Shown here piece by piece: positions 1-9,015 of a stretch of DNA of 64,000 bases. The notes under the pieces were generated by a model. The model saw only the letters and a program-made list of their open reading frames with translations. It did no database searches and was not told the DNA's origin. Made by a program: the position numbers and the translations under genes. The DNA is from Nocardia speluncae NBRC 108251. GTDB taxonomy: Bacteria; Actinomycetota; Actinomycetes; Mycobacteriales; Mycobacteriaceae. Location of the stretch: assembly GCF_001613245.1 (NCBI RefSeq), contig NZ_BDBZ01000030.1:62001-126000 (forward strand), given 5' to 3'. Positions within the stretch are counted from its first letter, which is position 1; the number at the start of each line of letters is the position of its first letter.

Positions 1-1
1 C

Positions 2-1075
2 GCGGCCCCGAACTTCGCGTTCGAGCACGCCGCCGTGCGCGGACTGCCGAAGAACGGTGAATCACTGGACCTGTCCAATGTGATCGGCCTGATCAACGGC
101 AGCGAACCGGTGACCACCTCGTCGATGAAGAAGTTCAACGAGGCGTTCGCCCCGTACGGCCTGCCGAAGACAGCCATCAAACCGTGCTATGGCATGGCCG
201 AGGCCACGCTGTTCGTATCGGCCACCAAGGCCGAGGACGAGGCGAAGGTCACCTATGTCGATCGCACCGAGCTGGGCGCCGGCCGGATGGTGCAGGTCGA
301 ACCTGGCTCGGATAATGCGATCGCCCAGGTCAGCTGCGGTTATATCGCCCGTTCGCAGTGGGCCGTGATCGTGGATCCGGAATCGGTCGACGGTACGCCG
401 CGCGAACAGCCCGACGGGCACGTCGGCGAGATCTGGCTGCACGGCAACAACATGGGTATCGGGTACTGGGGTCGCGAGAACGAGACGAATGCGACATTCC
501 GGAACAAGGTCACCGAGCGACTACCCGAAGGCAGTCACGCCGAGGGCAGCGCCGCCGACGCACACTGGATGCGTACCGGCGATTACGGCGTGTTCTTCGA
601 CGACGAGCTCTACATCACCGGCCGGGTGAAGGACCTGGTGATCGTGGACGGCCGCAACCACTACCCGCAGGACCTCGAATTCTCCGCGCAGGAAGCCAGC
701 AACGCGCTGCGGCCCGGGTTCGTCGCGGCGTTCTCGGTTCCGGCCAATCAGCTACCCGCCGAGGTTTTCGCGCAGGGCAGCCATTCGGGCCTGAAATTCG
801 ACGCCGACGATGCCTCCGAACAGTTGGTCGTCGTTGCCGAGCGCGGTCCGGGCGCCGGTAAGGCCGATCCGATGCCCATCGCCGACGCGGTCCGGGCGGC
901 GATCTCCCAGCGCCACGGTGTCACGGTGCGCGATCTACTGTTGGTGCCGGCCGGCTCGATCCCGCGTACCTCCAGCGGGAAGATCGCGCGGCGCGCCTGT
1001 AAGGCGGCATATATCGAGGGCACGCTGCGCGGTGGTTACACGCAGCAGGCGTTCCCCGATGCACCTGAGGAATGA
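2..1075 (+). CDS. fadD32: FadD32-type long-chain fatty acyl-AMP ligase, 3' part only
   Basis: The reading frame is open from base 2, so the gene starts left of the window. A GTG at 35 is internal: the residues before it (APNFAFEHAAV) are a conserved fatty-acyl-AMP-ligase segment. About 358 residues are visible, roughly the C-terminal 55-60 percent of a 630-residue FadD32. Visible landmarks are GSEPV and YGMAEATL of the adenylating core, GDYGVFF, the hinge GRVKDLVIVDGRNHYPQD and the C-terminal SSGKIARRACK carrying the adenylation lysine. In the family this enzyme activates the meromycolic acid as acyl-AMP and loads it on the N-terminal ACP of Pks13. The gene order fadD32-pks13-accD4 supports that role. 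Confidence 0.93.
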   Translation, partial: AAPNFAFEHAAVRGLPKNGESLDLSNVIGLINGSEPVTTSSMKKFNEAFAPYGLPKTAIKPCYGMAEATLFVSATKAEDEAKVTYVDRTELGAGRMVQVEPGSDNAIAQVSCGYIARSQWAVIVDPESVDGTPREQPDGHVGEIWLHGNNMGIGYWGRENETNATFRNKVTERLPEGSHAEGSAADAHWMRTGDYGVFFDDELYITGRVKDLVIVDGRNHYPQDLEFSAQEASNALRPGFVAAFSVPANQLPAEVFAQGSHSGLKFDADDASEQLVVVAERGPGAGKADPMPIADAVRAAISQRHGVTVRDLLLVPAGSIPRTSSGKIARRACKAAYIEGTLRGGYTQQAFPDAPEE

Positions 1076-1117
1076 GCCCGGTCGACGCGGTGACGCAGCG
1101 TCCGGGAAGATAGGCGG

Positions 1118-1160
1118 CTGAGCGTAGTGCCGGAGGAGGTAACGCAGCGTGATCACGCAT
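1118..1160 (+). repeat. Dispersed palindromic element, copy 1 (diverged)
   Basis: The segment reads CTGAGCG, then GCCGGAGGAGGTAACGCAGC, then GTGATCACGCA. It aligns with the copies at 25580, 33058 and 33131 over their central part. The right arm is lost, so only the left half and centre are recognisable. It points toward pks13. Confidence 0.6.
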
Positions 1161-1342
1161 ACGCGGCGAGACCACCCCACCGGCGCGGCGGCCGAGCGCC
1201 GTATCGCGCGGTGCTCACCTGCATCGGCGCAGGTGGGAGGCCCAACGAAACCCAGCGGCCTGTGCCGTGCTCCGGAGGTGGCGGCATCGTGACCACCGCG
1301 GCGCCGGCGGTTGCCGTCCACCCATCCCTGCGATGCAGGCTG

Positions 1343-1373
1343 TTGCCAGGCACCGCATACAGACAGGTAGCTT
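1343..1373 (+). promoter_or_regulatory. Possible leaderless promoter of pks13
   Basis: TTGCCA (1343-1348) and TAGCTT (1368-1373) are 19 bases apart, and the ATG at 1382 follows the -10 box after 8 bases. GAGG in the same gap could also act as a ribosome site, so leaderless use is not certain. Confidence 0.45.
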
Positions 1374-1381
1374 GAGGACTG

Positions 1382-4300
1382 ATGGCTGATAACGAGGGCA
1401 CGTCGCCGGATATGACCGAGAACCTTCCCGCCGGGCAGGACGGCGGTGCCGCCGGGACGAGCGCGGCGGCCGCGGCCGGGGTGGGCCCCGCGGAATCCGA
1501 GATATCGGTGGCGGAACTACGAGAGTGGTTGCGGCGTTGGGTGGCCGAGGCCACCGGCCAATCGGTCGACAAGATCACCGTCGACCGGCCGATGGAGGAG
1601 TTCGGGCTCGCTTCGCGCGATGCGCTGGCTCTCGGCGGCGAAATCGAGGACCTCACCGGTGTGATGCTCGACCCCACCATCATCTATCAGCATCCGACGA
1701 TCGCCTCACTGTCCGAGGTGATCGTCAACGGTCCGCCGGCGAGCGCGCTCGAGGTCCCCGACGACCAGTTCTACACCGCCGGGTTCGTGCCGGGGGAAGC
1801 GCACGATATCGCGATCGTGGGTCTGTCGACCCGGTTGCCGGGTGCGGGCGATACCCCGGAATCGACCTGGGAATTCCTGATGAACGGCGGCGACGCCATC
1901 CGCGACCTTCCCGAGGGACGCTGGGCGGAATTCTCGAGCGAACCGCAGTTCGCGCAGGCCGTGGCCGAGGGTAATACCCGCGGCGGCTACCTGGACCAGC
2001 ACGTGGTCACCGATTTCGATGCAGAGTTCTTCGCCATGTCGCCGATCGAGGTCGAGCGGATCGACCCGCAGCAGCGGCTGATGATGGAGCTCACCTGGGA
2101 AGCGCTGGAACACGCGCATATCCCGGCCAGTGACCTGCGCGGGGGGTCGGTCGGTGTGTACATCGGTACCTCGACCAGTGATTTCCAGCTGCTCGCCGCC
2201 ATGAGCCTGGGCGAGACAGATCCCAACGTCCCGGCTTCGGCCGAGGCATACAAGATCATGGGCAGCGCGAACAGCATCATTCCCAACCGCGTCTCCTATT
2301 TCTTCGATTTCCGCGGTCCGTCGGTGGCGGTGGATACCGCCTGCTCGTCGACGTTGGTAGCCGTACACCAGGCCGTCCAGGCGCTGCGGGCGGGCGATGC
2401 CGATGTGGCTCTTGCCGGTGGCGTCAACATGATCCTCGCGCCCATGGTCACGCTGGGATTCGACCAGGCCGGCGCGGTCGCGAAGGACGGCCGGATCAAG
2501 GCCTTCTCCGCCGATGCCGACGGTATGGTGCGGTCCGAGGGAGCCGGGCTGGTCGTACTGAAACGCCTGGCCGACGCCGAACGTGACGGCGACAACATCC
2601 TGGCAGTGGTCAAGGGTTCGGCGGTCAACAGCGACGGACGATCCAACGGCCTGCCTGCGCCCAATCCCGAGGCTCAGGCAGATGTGCTGCGCCGCGCCTA
2701 TCGTGACGCCGGGATCGTGCCCTCCACCGTCGACTATATCGAGGCACACGGCACCGGAACCCCCATCGGTGATCCGATCGAGGCGGCGGCGCTGGGCCGT
2801 GTGGTCGGCGCCGGCCGTGCCGCCGACGCGCCCGTCCTACTGGGCTCGGCCAAGACCAACTTCGGGCATCTGGAGTCTGCGGCCGGCGTGGCGAGCCTGG
2901 CCAAGGTGCTCATGGCATTCCGTAACGATGTGGTGCCCGCCAATATCAACTACGCCGCGCCGAGCCCGTACATCCCGTTCGAGCAGGCGCGGCTGAAGGT
3001 CGTCGACGAACCGACCCGGTTCCCGCGCTACAGCGGCACCGCGACCGTCGGTATCTCCGGTTTCGGATTCGGTGGAGCCAATGCGCATGTTGTGGTGCAG
3101 GAGTATGTAGCTCCTGCCGTCGCGACCGGAGCACCGGTCGCCACCACCCCGGATGCGGGGGACCTCGATGCGGAGACCACCGACGTGGTGGCGGAAGCCG
3201 ACGCGATCGCTGCTGCCGGGGCCGGCGCCGTATCGGGGGCGGAAGCCGAGTCCGGCACCGCAACCGGCTCCGGCGAACCCGAATGGTCGGCCGATCGCGC
3301 CGAACCGCTTCCGGTGATCCTGGCCGTTTCCGCCTATCTGCCCTCGCGTCGTCGCCGCGCCGCCGCCGATCTGGCCGATTGGCTGGAAAGTGAAGCGGGA
3401 CAGCGGACTCCGCTGGCGGATGTGGCACGGGCGCTGGCCAAACGCAGTCACTGGCGGTCCCGCGGAGTTGTGCTGGCCAAGGACCACGCCGAGGCGGTGG
3501 CCGGGCTGCGTGCGATCGCCGCGGGTAAGCCGGGGGCCGGGGTGTTCACCGCGGATGCGCCCGCGCCCGAGGGCCCGATGTGGGTGATGGCCGGATTCGG
3601 TGCCCAGCACCGGAAGATGGGCAAACAGCTCTACCAGGAGAATTCGATCTTCCGCCGCGCCGTCGACGAGGTCGACGAACTCGTCGAGGACGAGGCCGGC
3701 TATTCAGTGCGCGAGCTGATGCTCGACGACGCCCAGGACTGGGATATCGGTACCTCCCAGGTCGGTACATTCACCATCCAGATCGGGCTCGCCGCGGTTT
3801 TGCGGGCACACGGAGCCGAACCCACCGCAATCGTCGGCCACTCCCAGGGGGAGGTGGCCGGTGCGTATATCAGCGGCGGGCTGCCGCTGGAGGACGCGGT
3901 CCGGGTCATCTGCGCGCGTTCCCGCCTGATGCGTGAGGGCGAGCAGATGCTCACCGACGACGACGTCCGCAATATGGCGCTGGTGGAGTTGAGCGCCGAT
4001 GATGTCGCCGCCATGCTGCCCGACTACCCCGATATCGAGGTCGCGGTGTACGCGGCGCCGACCAACACCGTGATCGGTGGCCCGGTGGATCAGGTCGCGG
4101 CGATCGTCGCGAAGGTCGAGGAAGCCGGGAAATTCGCCCGCGTGCTGCAAACCAAGGGCGCCGGGCACACCTCGCAGATGGATCCGCTGCTCGGTGAACT
4201 CGCTGCCGAACTGGCCGGGCTCGAGCCGACGAAACCGACGGTCGGGCTGTACTCCACGGTCGACAAGGAGCAGTACTACGCACCCGGTCACGACCCGGTG

Positions 4301-6709
4301 CACACCGAGACCTACTGGGTGAAGAACATGCGACACAGCGTGTACTTCACCAATGCGGTGAAACGCGCGGTCGACGCCGGGATCACGACCTTCCTGGAAC
4401 TGGCCCCGAACTCGGTGGCGCTCATGCAGGTACTGGGCACCACCTTCGCCGCCGGCCTGCACGACGCCCAGCTCATCCCGACGCTCAAACGCAAGGAAGA
4501 CGAATCCGCCGCGGTGATCACGGCGCTGGCACAGCTGTACGTGCACGGCCATTCGGTGGATCTGGCGTCGCTGGTACCGGCCGGGCCCTACGCCGATATC
4601 CCGCGTACCGCATTCGTTCGTAAGCACTACTGGCCCAAGGTGAGCCCGCTGTCCACCGGCGGCAGCTCGCGGGTGCCGGGCGCCTCGGTTGCGCTGCCGG
4701 ACGGCCGGCACGTGTGGGAGGTACAGGCCGCGGCGGTGAACGAACTGCCGGCGCTGGTACGTTCGGCGGCCGGGCAGGTACTGGCCGATGTGCACGTGGG
4801 CGCCAGTATCGCCCACGCTCCGTTGCCCGCGACCGGAACGCTGACCACCACCCTCACCCCGCACCCCGGCGGCGCATCGGTGCAGGTGCATGCCCGCGAA
4901 GATGCGCAGTTCCGGCTGCTGTTCGACGCGGTGATCACCTCCGGTGCGGCGCAGTCCACCCCGGCCCCGGCGGAATCGGCGGCAGTTGCCCCGGCCGCGG
5001 AAGCCGAGGTTCTCGACGCGGTGGACACCGCCGGCTTCGGCGATCGCTGGGATCCGGACAGCGGGCAGACCGTGGACGAACGGCTGGCGTTGATCGTCGC
5101 CGAATCCATGGGTTACGCGGTCGAGGATCTGCCGATGGAGATCCCGCTCATGGAACTCGGCCTCGATTCGCTGATGGCGATGCGGATCAAGAACCGGGTC
5201 GAATACGAATTCGATATTCCGCAGCTCCAGGTTTCGGCGGTGCGCGACGCCAGCCTGCACGAGGTCGGGAAGGTGCTGCGCTACGCGATCGAGCACCGCG
5301 ATGAGGTGCGAGAAATGGCGGAGAAGCAGGCCGCCGGAGAATCCGGGGCGCTCAATGTGGACGACAACTTCGTCGAAGCGGCGAAGGCGGCCATGGAATC
5401 GGGGCAAGATCCGGTTGCGGCTTTGAACCAGGCGTCGGGCGGCAATCCAGCCACCGAACCGGCGGCCGACAGCACTGCCGAGACAACCTCCGGTGCAACT
5501 CCCTCCGAGCCGGAATCGACGCGCACCGCGGCCCCGTCCGCGGTGACGCCGCAGCCCACGGCCAAACCTGCCCCGGCGGTATTCGGTGGCGGCGCGGCCG
5601 GTGCCGCGGACGAGGACAACGTTCCGCCACGTGACGCTGCGGAACGGCTGACCTACGCGTCCTGGGCGACGATCACCGGCGAATCGGCCGGCGGGATCTT
5701 CAACACCCTGCCGATCCTCGACGAAGACACCGCCGAGAAGCTGGCGCAGCGCCTCACCGAGCGGGTCGGGGCGGAGATCACCGTCGATGATGTGCTCGAC
5801 TGCGAAACCATCGAACAGCTGGCCGATATCGTGCGCACACTGCAGGACAGCGGTGCCGATGTGGACGGGTTCGTCAGGCCGTTGCGGGCACGTCCCGAGG
5901 GGTCCCGGGCTGTTCCGGTGTTCGTGTTCCATCCGTCCGGCGGTAACACCCTCGTGTACGAACCGCTGTTGAAGCGTTTGCCCGGCGAGACACCGATGTA
6001 CGGATTCGAACGGGTCGAAGGTTCGATCGAGGAGCGTGCCCGGCAGTACATTCCGGAATTGCGGAAACTGCAGGGTGAAGGTCCGTACGTACTGTACGGC
6101 TGGTCGCTCGGTGCGGTTCTCGCCATGGCGGTCGCGCAGGTGCTGCGGGCCGAGGGCGCCGATGTGCGGGTTGTGGGTTTGATCGATCTCGCCATCCCGA
6201 GTGAACCGCAGGACAACAGCTCCGAGGAGAGCCTGCGCCGGATGCAGCGCTACCAGTCCTTCGCGCAGAAGACCTACGGGGTGCAGGGCGAATTGGACCC
6301 CGAGCAATTGCGTGAGCTGGCCGATGCCACCCCGGAAGAACAGTTCGAAATGGTGTCCAGCCTGATCAAGATGTCCGGAGCGAAAATCCCCGGAGGCGTG
6401 ATCGAACACCAGCGCACCTCCTGGATCGAGAACCAGGCGTTGCAGCGGGTACAACCCAGCCACTACGAGGGCGATGTGGTGCTCTATCTCGCCGATCGCT
6501 ACCACGACGGCATGATCGAGCTCGAACCCCGGTTTGCCGAGCGTCAGCCGAACGGCGGTTGGGACGAGTACGTGCCCAACCTGGAGGTTGTCCACATCCC
6601 CGGCGACCACCTCCAGATCGTCGACGAGCCCAGGATCGGGAAAATCGGTGCGGACCTCACCGCTAAACTCGCCCGGATCGACTCATCGGGTGTGAAAGGG
6701 AGCAAGTGA
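1382..6709 (+). CDS. pks13: Polyketide synthase Pks13, mycolic acid condensase
   Basis: The 1775-residue protein has the full Pks13 domain order. The N-terminal ACP carries the phosphopantetheine serine in EFGLASRDAL (Ser78). The ketosynthase spans about 140-560, with VDTACSST (Cys321), HGTGTPIGDPIE and KTNFGHLESAAG. The acyltransferase spans about 690-1030, with GHSQGE (Ser821). The second ACP has MELGLDSLMAMR (Ser1263). The thioesterase spans about 1470-1775, with YGWSLGA (Ser1575) and GDHLQIVDE (His1743). In mycobacteria the enzyme joins the FadD32-loaded meroacyl chain to a carboxyacyl extender, and the thioesterase passes the product to trehalose. The linker around residues 575-640 and 1320-1420 is Ala/Glu/Pro-rich. 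The stop overlaps the GTG of accD4 by 4 bases, implying coupled translation. Confidence 0.97.
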   Translation: MADNEGTSPDMTENLPAGQDGGAAGTSAAAAAGVGPAESEISVAELREWLRRWVAEATGQSVDKITVDRPMEEFGLASRDALALGGEIEDLTGVMLDPTIIYQHPTIASLSEVIVNGPPASALEVPDDQFYTAGFVPGEAHDIAIVGLSTRLPGAGDTPESTWEFLMNGGDAIRDLPEGRWAEFSSEPQFAQAVAEGNTRGGYLDQHVVTDFDAEFFAMSPIEVERIDPQQRLMMELTWEALEHAHIPASDLRGGSVGVYIGTSTSDFQLLAAMSLGETDPNVPASAEAYKIMGSANSIIPNRVSYFFDFRGPSVAVDTACSSTLVAVHQAVQALRAGDADVALAGGVNMILAPMVTLGFDQAGAVAKDGRIKAFSADADGMVRSEGAGLVVLKRLADAERDGDNILAVVKGSAVNSDGRSNGLPAPNPEAQADVLRRAYRDAGIVPSTVDYIEAHGTGTPIGDPIEAAALGRVVGAGRAADAPVLLGSAKTNFGHLESAAGVASLAKVLMAFRNDVVPANINYAAPSPYIPFEQARLKVVDEPTRFPRYSGTATVGISGFGFGGANAHVVVQEYVAPAVATGAPVATTPDAGDLDAETTDVVAEADAIAAAGAGAVSGAEAESGTATGSGEPEWSADRAEPLPVILAVSAYLPSRRRRAAADLADWLESEAGQRTPLADVARALAKRSHWRSRGVVLAKDHAEAVAGLRAIAAGKPGAGVFTADAPAPEGPMWVMAGFGAQHRKMGKQLYQENSIFRRAVDEVDELVEDEAGYSVRELMLDDAQDWDIGTSQVGTFTIQIGLAAVLRAHGAEPTAIVGHSQGEVAGAYISGGLPLEDAVRVICARSRLMREGEQMLTDDDVRNMALVELSADDVAAMLPDYPDIEVAVYAAPTNTVIGGPVDQVAAIVAKVEEAGKFARVLQTKGAGHTSQMDPLLGELAAELAGLEPTKPTVGLYSTVDKEQYYAPGHDPVHTETYWVKNMRHSVYFTNAVKRAVDAGITTFLELAPNSVALMQVLGTTFAAGLHDAQLIPTLKRKEDESAAVITALAQLYVHGHSVDLASLVPAGPYADIPRTAFVRKHYWPKVSPLSTGGSSRVPGASVALPDGRHVWEVQAAAVNELPALVRSAAGQVLADVHVGASIAHAPLPATGTLTTTLTPHPGGASVQVHAREDAQFRLLFDAVITSGAAQSTPAPAESAAVAPAAEAEVLDAVDTAGFGDRWDPDSGQTVDERLALIVAESMGYAVEDLPMEIPLMELGLDSLMAMRIKNRVEYEFDIPQLQVSAVRDASLHEVGKVLRYAIEHRDEVREMAEKQAAGESGALNVDDNFVEAAKAAMESGQDPVAALNQASGGNPATEPAADSTAETTSGATPSEPESTRTAAPSAVTPQPTAKPAPAVFGGGAAGAADEDNVPPRDAAERLTYASWATITGESAGGIFNTLPILDEDTAEKLAQRLTERVGAEITVDDVLDCETIEQLADIVRTLQDSGADVDGFVRPLRARPEGSRAVPVFVFHPSGGNTLVYEPLLKRLPGETPMYGFERVEGSIEERARQYIPELRKLQGEGPYVLYGWSLGAVLAMAVAQVLRAEGADVRVVGLIDLAIPSEPQDNSSEESLRRMQRYQSFAQKTYGVQGELDPEQLRELADATPEEQFEMVSSLIKMSGAKIPGGVIEHQRTSWIENQALQRVQPSHYEGDVVLYLADRYHDGMIELEPRFAERQPNGGWDEYVPNLEVVHIPGDHLQIVDEPRIGKIGADLTAKLARIDSSGVKGSK

Positions 6710-8250
6710 GCACTACCGCCGAAAAACTCGCCGACCTGCGGAAGCGTTTGGAGCTCGCCCAGGAACCGGCGGGCGAGGCCGGCGTGGCGAAACGGGCGCG
6801 TAAGGGGATACCCAGTGCCCGCGACCGGATCAATATGCTGCTCGACCCGGGTAGTTTCACCGAGATCGGTGCGCTCGTTCGCCGGCCCGGTGACCCGGCA
6901 GCCCTGTACGGGGACGGTGTGGTGACCGGGCACGGGCTGGTCGACGGGCGGCCGGTGGCGGTGTTCTCCCACGATCAGACCGTCTACGGCGGATCGGTGG
7001 GGGAGATGTTCGGCCGTAAGGTCGCCGCGATCATGGAGTACGCCGCGAAGGTCGGTTGCCCGATGATCGGGATCAACGATTCCGGTGGCGCCCGCGTCCA
7101 GGAGGCGGTGTCTTCGCTGGCCTGGTACGCCGAGTTGAGTACCCGGCAGGAGCCGCTGTCGGGGATGGTGCCCACGATTTCGATGATTCTCGGCAACTGC
7201 GCCGGTGGCGCGGTGTATTCGCCGATCAACACCGATGTCGTGGTGGCGGTGGAGTCCGCGCATATGTTCGTCACCGGTCCCAAAGTGATCCGTGAGGTCA
7301 CCGGCGAGGACGTGAGCCTGGAAGAGCTGGGTGGCGCGCACGCCCAGGCCCAGTACGGCAATATCCATCACATCGCGAAGGACGAAGCCGCGGCTTTCGC
7401 CTGGGTGCGCGACTACCTGTCGTATATGCCGACCAGCTGCCAGGAGGTTCCGCCGGTCATCAATCCGGGGCTGGAACCCGAGGTCACCGACAGCGACCGG
7501 GAACTGAACTCGCTCGTGCCGGATTCCGACAACGCCGGATACGATATGCACGATGTCCTGCTGCGGATCTTCGACGACGGCGCCTTCCACGAATACGGCG
7601 CGGAAGCCGGGAAGAACATCATCACCGGTTTCGCCCGGGTAGACGGTCGCAGTGTGGGCGTGGTTGCCAATCAGCCGATGGTGTACGCCGGCGCCCTCGA
7701 CGCCCGAGCTTCGGACAAGGCGTCGCATTTCATCCGGTTGTGTGATGCCTACGAGATTCCGCTGGTGCTCGTGGTGGACACCCCCGGTTTCATGCCGGGT
7801 GTGGAGCAGGAGAAGATCGGCGTCATCAAACGCGGTGGCCGGTTCCTGTTCGCGTTCGTAGAGGCCACCGTGCCCAAAGTGACCGTGGTCGTCCGCAAGG
7901 CCTACGGCGGTGGGTATGCCGTGATGGGGTCCAAACAGTGCGGTGCCGATGTGAATCTCGCCTGGCCCACCGCCCGTATCGCGGTGATGGGCGCGGAGAG
8001 CGCGGTGAGCCTGATCGGCGCGAGCCAGATCGCCGCCGCGCCGGAGGACCGGAAAGCGGCCGTCCGCCGGCAGCTGGTCGATTTCTACAACGCCACCGTG
8101 GCCACGCCGTGGGTGGCGGCCGAACGCGGTTTCATCGACTCGGTGATCGAACCGGCGCAGACCCGGCTGGAACTGCGCCGCGCGCTACAACTACTGCGTG
8201 ACAAGACAGTGATCCGCAACCCGCGCAAACACCATCTGCTGCCGCTGTGA
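6706..8250 (+). CDS. accD4: Acyl-CoA carboxylase carboxyltransferase subunit AccD4
   Basis: The 514-residue protein is an acetyl/propionyl-CoA carboxylase beta-type carboxyltransferase. Both crotonase-like halves are present: GINDSGGARVQEA and NCAGGAVYSP in the N half, and VVDTPGFMPG and RKAYGGGYAVMG in the C half. In mycobacteria AccD4 works with AccA3, AccD5 and AccE5 to carboxylate the long acyl-CoA that Pks13 uses as extender. The GTG start overlaps the pks13 stop (GTGA), so the two are translated from one message. It ends just before a strong bidirectional hairpin. Specificity as AccD4 rather than another AccD rests on the neighbourhood. Confidence 0.95.
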   Translation: MSTTAEKLADLRKRLELAQEPAGEAGVAKRARKGIPSARDRINMLLDPGSFTEIGALVRRPGDPAALYGDGVVTGHGLVDGRPVAVFSHDQTVYGGSVGEMFGRKVAAIMEYAAKVGCPMIGINDSGGARVQEAVSSLAWYAELSTRQEPLSGMVPTISMILGNCAGGAVYSPINTDVVVAVESAHMFVTGPKVIREVTGEDVSLEELGGAHAQAQYGNIHHIAKDEAAAFAWVRDYLSYMPTSCQEVPPVINPGLEPEVTDSDRELNSLVPDSDNAGYDMHDVLLRIFDDGAFHEYGAEAGKNIITGFARVDGRSVGVVANQPMVYAGALDARASDKASHFIRLCDAYEIPLVLVVDTPGFMPGVEQEKIGVIKRGGRFLFAFVEATVPKVTVVVRKAYGGGYAVMGSKQCGADVNLAWPTARIAVMGAESAVSLIGASQIAAAPEDRKAAVRRQLVDFYNATVATPWVAAERGFIDSVIEPAQTRLELRRALQLLRDKTVIRNPRKHHLLPL

Positions 8251-8261
8251 CGGGCCACGGA

Positions 8262-8301
8262 TCGGGGCGCGCCGCCGGATAACGGCGCCGGCGCGACCCG
8301 A
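8262..8301. terminator. Bidirectional hairpin between accD4 and ppi
   Basis: The arms TCGGGGCGCGCCG (8262-8274) and CGGCGCGACCCGA (8289-8301) pair at 12 of 13 positions. The hairpin lies between two convergent stop codons and has no T-tract, as is common in actinobacteria. Confidence 0.65.
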
Positions 8302-8321
8302 ACCGCTGCCGAGGCCCGGGT

Positions 8322-8822
8322 TCAGCCGACGATGGACGCGGATTTGATCACCACGTTCTCCGCCGGCACGTCCTGGTGCATACCCTGCGACGAGGTGGAC
8401 ACCTTCGCGATTTCATCGACGATATCGGTGCCGTCGGTGACGGCACCGAAGACGGCGTAACCCCAGCCCTGACCCGCCGGCTGAGTGTGGTTGAGGAAAT
8501 CGTTGTCGGCGACATTGATGAAGAACTGCGCCGTCGCCGAATGCGGGTCGTTGGTGCGCGCCATGGCGACCGTGTACTTGTTGTTCTTGAGGCCGTTGGC
8601 GGCCTCGTTCTGGATGGGCGTTTTGGTCGGCTTCTGCTGCATCTGAGGGTCGAAGCCGCCGCCCTGAACCATGAAGCCCGGGATCACGCGATGGAAGATC
8701 GTGCCGTCGTAGTGTCCGGCTTCGACGTATTCGACGAAGTTGCGGACGGTGTCCGGCGCCTTCGTCTCGTCCAGCTGGAGGCCGATGGTTCCGTAGTTCG
8801 TCTCGAGATTCACCTTGGTCAT
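8322..8822 (-). CDS. Cyclophilin-type peptidyl-prolyl cis-trans isomerase (PpiB-like)
   Basis: The 166-residue, single-domain cyclophilin has no signal peptide, so it is predicted cytoplasmic. It carries FHRVIPGFMVQGGG, NEAANGLKNN, MARTNDPHSATAQFFINV and QGWGYAVFG, which are the catalytic Arg/Phe/Gln region and the family signature. It accelerates proline isomerisation during folding. The sequence recalls Escherichia coli PpiB (for example NGLKN, SATAQFFINV and GMHQDVP) more than the usual actinobacterial PpiA. It is convergent with accD4 and shares its terminator. A GGAAAGG ribosome site precedes the ATG. Confidence 0.93.
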   Translation of the reverse strand: MTKVNLETNYGTIGLQLDETKAPDTVRNFVEYVEAGHYDGTIFHRVIPGFMVQGGGFDPQMQQKPTKTPIQNEAANGLKNNKYTVAMARTNDPHSATAQFFINVADNDFLNHTQPAGQGWGYAVFGAVTDGTDIVDEIAKVSTSSQGMHQDVPAENVVIKSASIVG

Positions 8823-9003
8823 GCCCCTACCTTTCCATTACCGCCGCTATACCCCGCGCATAAGGGGGTGATTTCCGGGCCGATTCTGCCAGCCGCCCCT
8901 CTTTACCCCGTTCCACTACTTTTTATGCCCTGTTCGCCTGAGCGTTTTCGTTTCGGCTGGGTACGCGCCGGGGTATCGGCGGGCCGGGCGCGGCGCGCCC
9001 AAG

Positions 9004-9009
9004 TAGCAT
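9004..9009 (+). promoter_or_regulatory. -10 box TAGCAT, leaderless start of first emb gene
   Basis: TAGCAT ends 6 bases before the GTG at 9016, and no ribosome site is seen. Transcription would begin at or next to the start codon. Confidence 0.6.
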
Positions 9010-9015
9010 GCCAGC

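Larger units (their letters stand above)
1076..1381. other. Gap between fadD32 and pks13
   Basis: This 306-base stretch separates two genes that work on the same substrate. It holds one diverged copy of the dispersed palindromic element (1118-1160) and a possible promoter just before pks13. Short open frames here (for example 1127-1375) are not supported as genes: their first residues are simply the element read in its usual frame. Confidence 0.6.

Noticed and set aside
1127..1375. An 82-codon open frame between fadD32 and pks13
   Set aside because: Its first codons are the palindromic element in its usual frame, and the rest has no family features or ribosome site.
3704..6610. A 968-codon open frame antisense to pks13
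   Set aside because: Long antisense frames are expected opposite high-GC genes. It shows no domain, and pks13 is certain.
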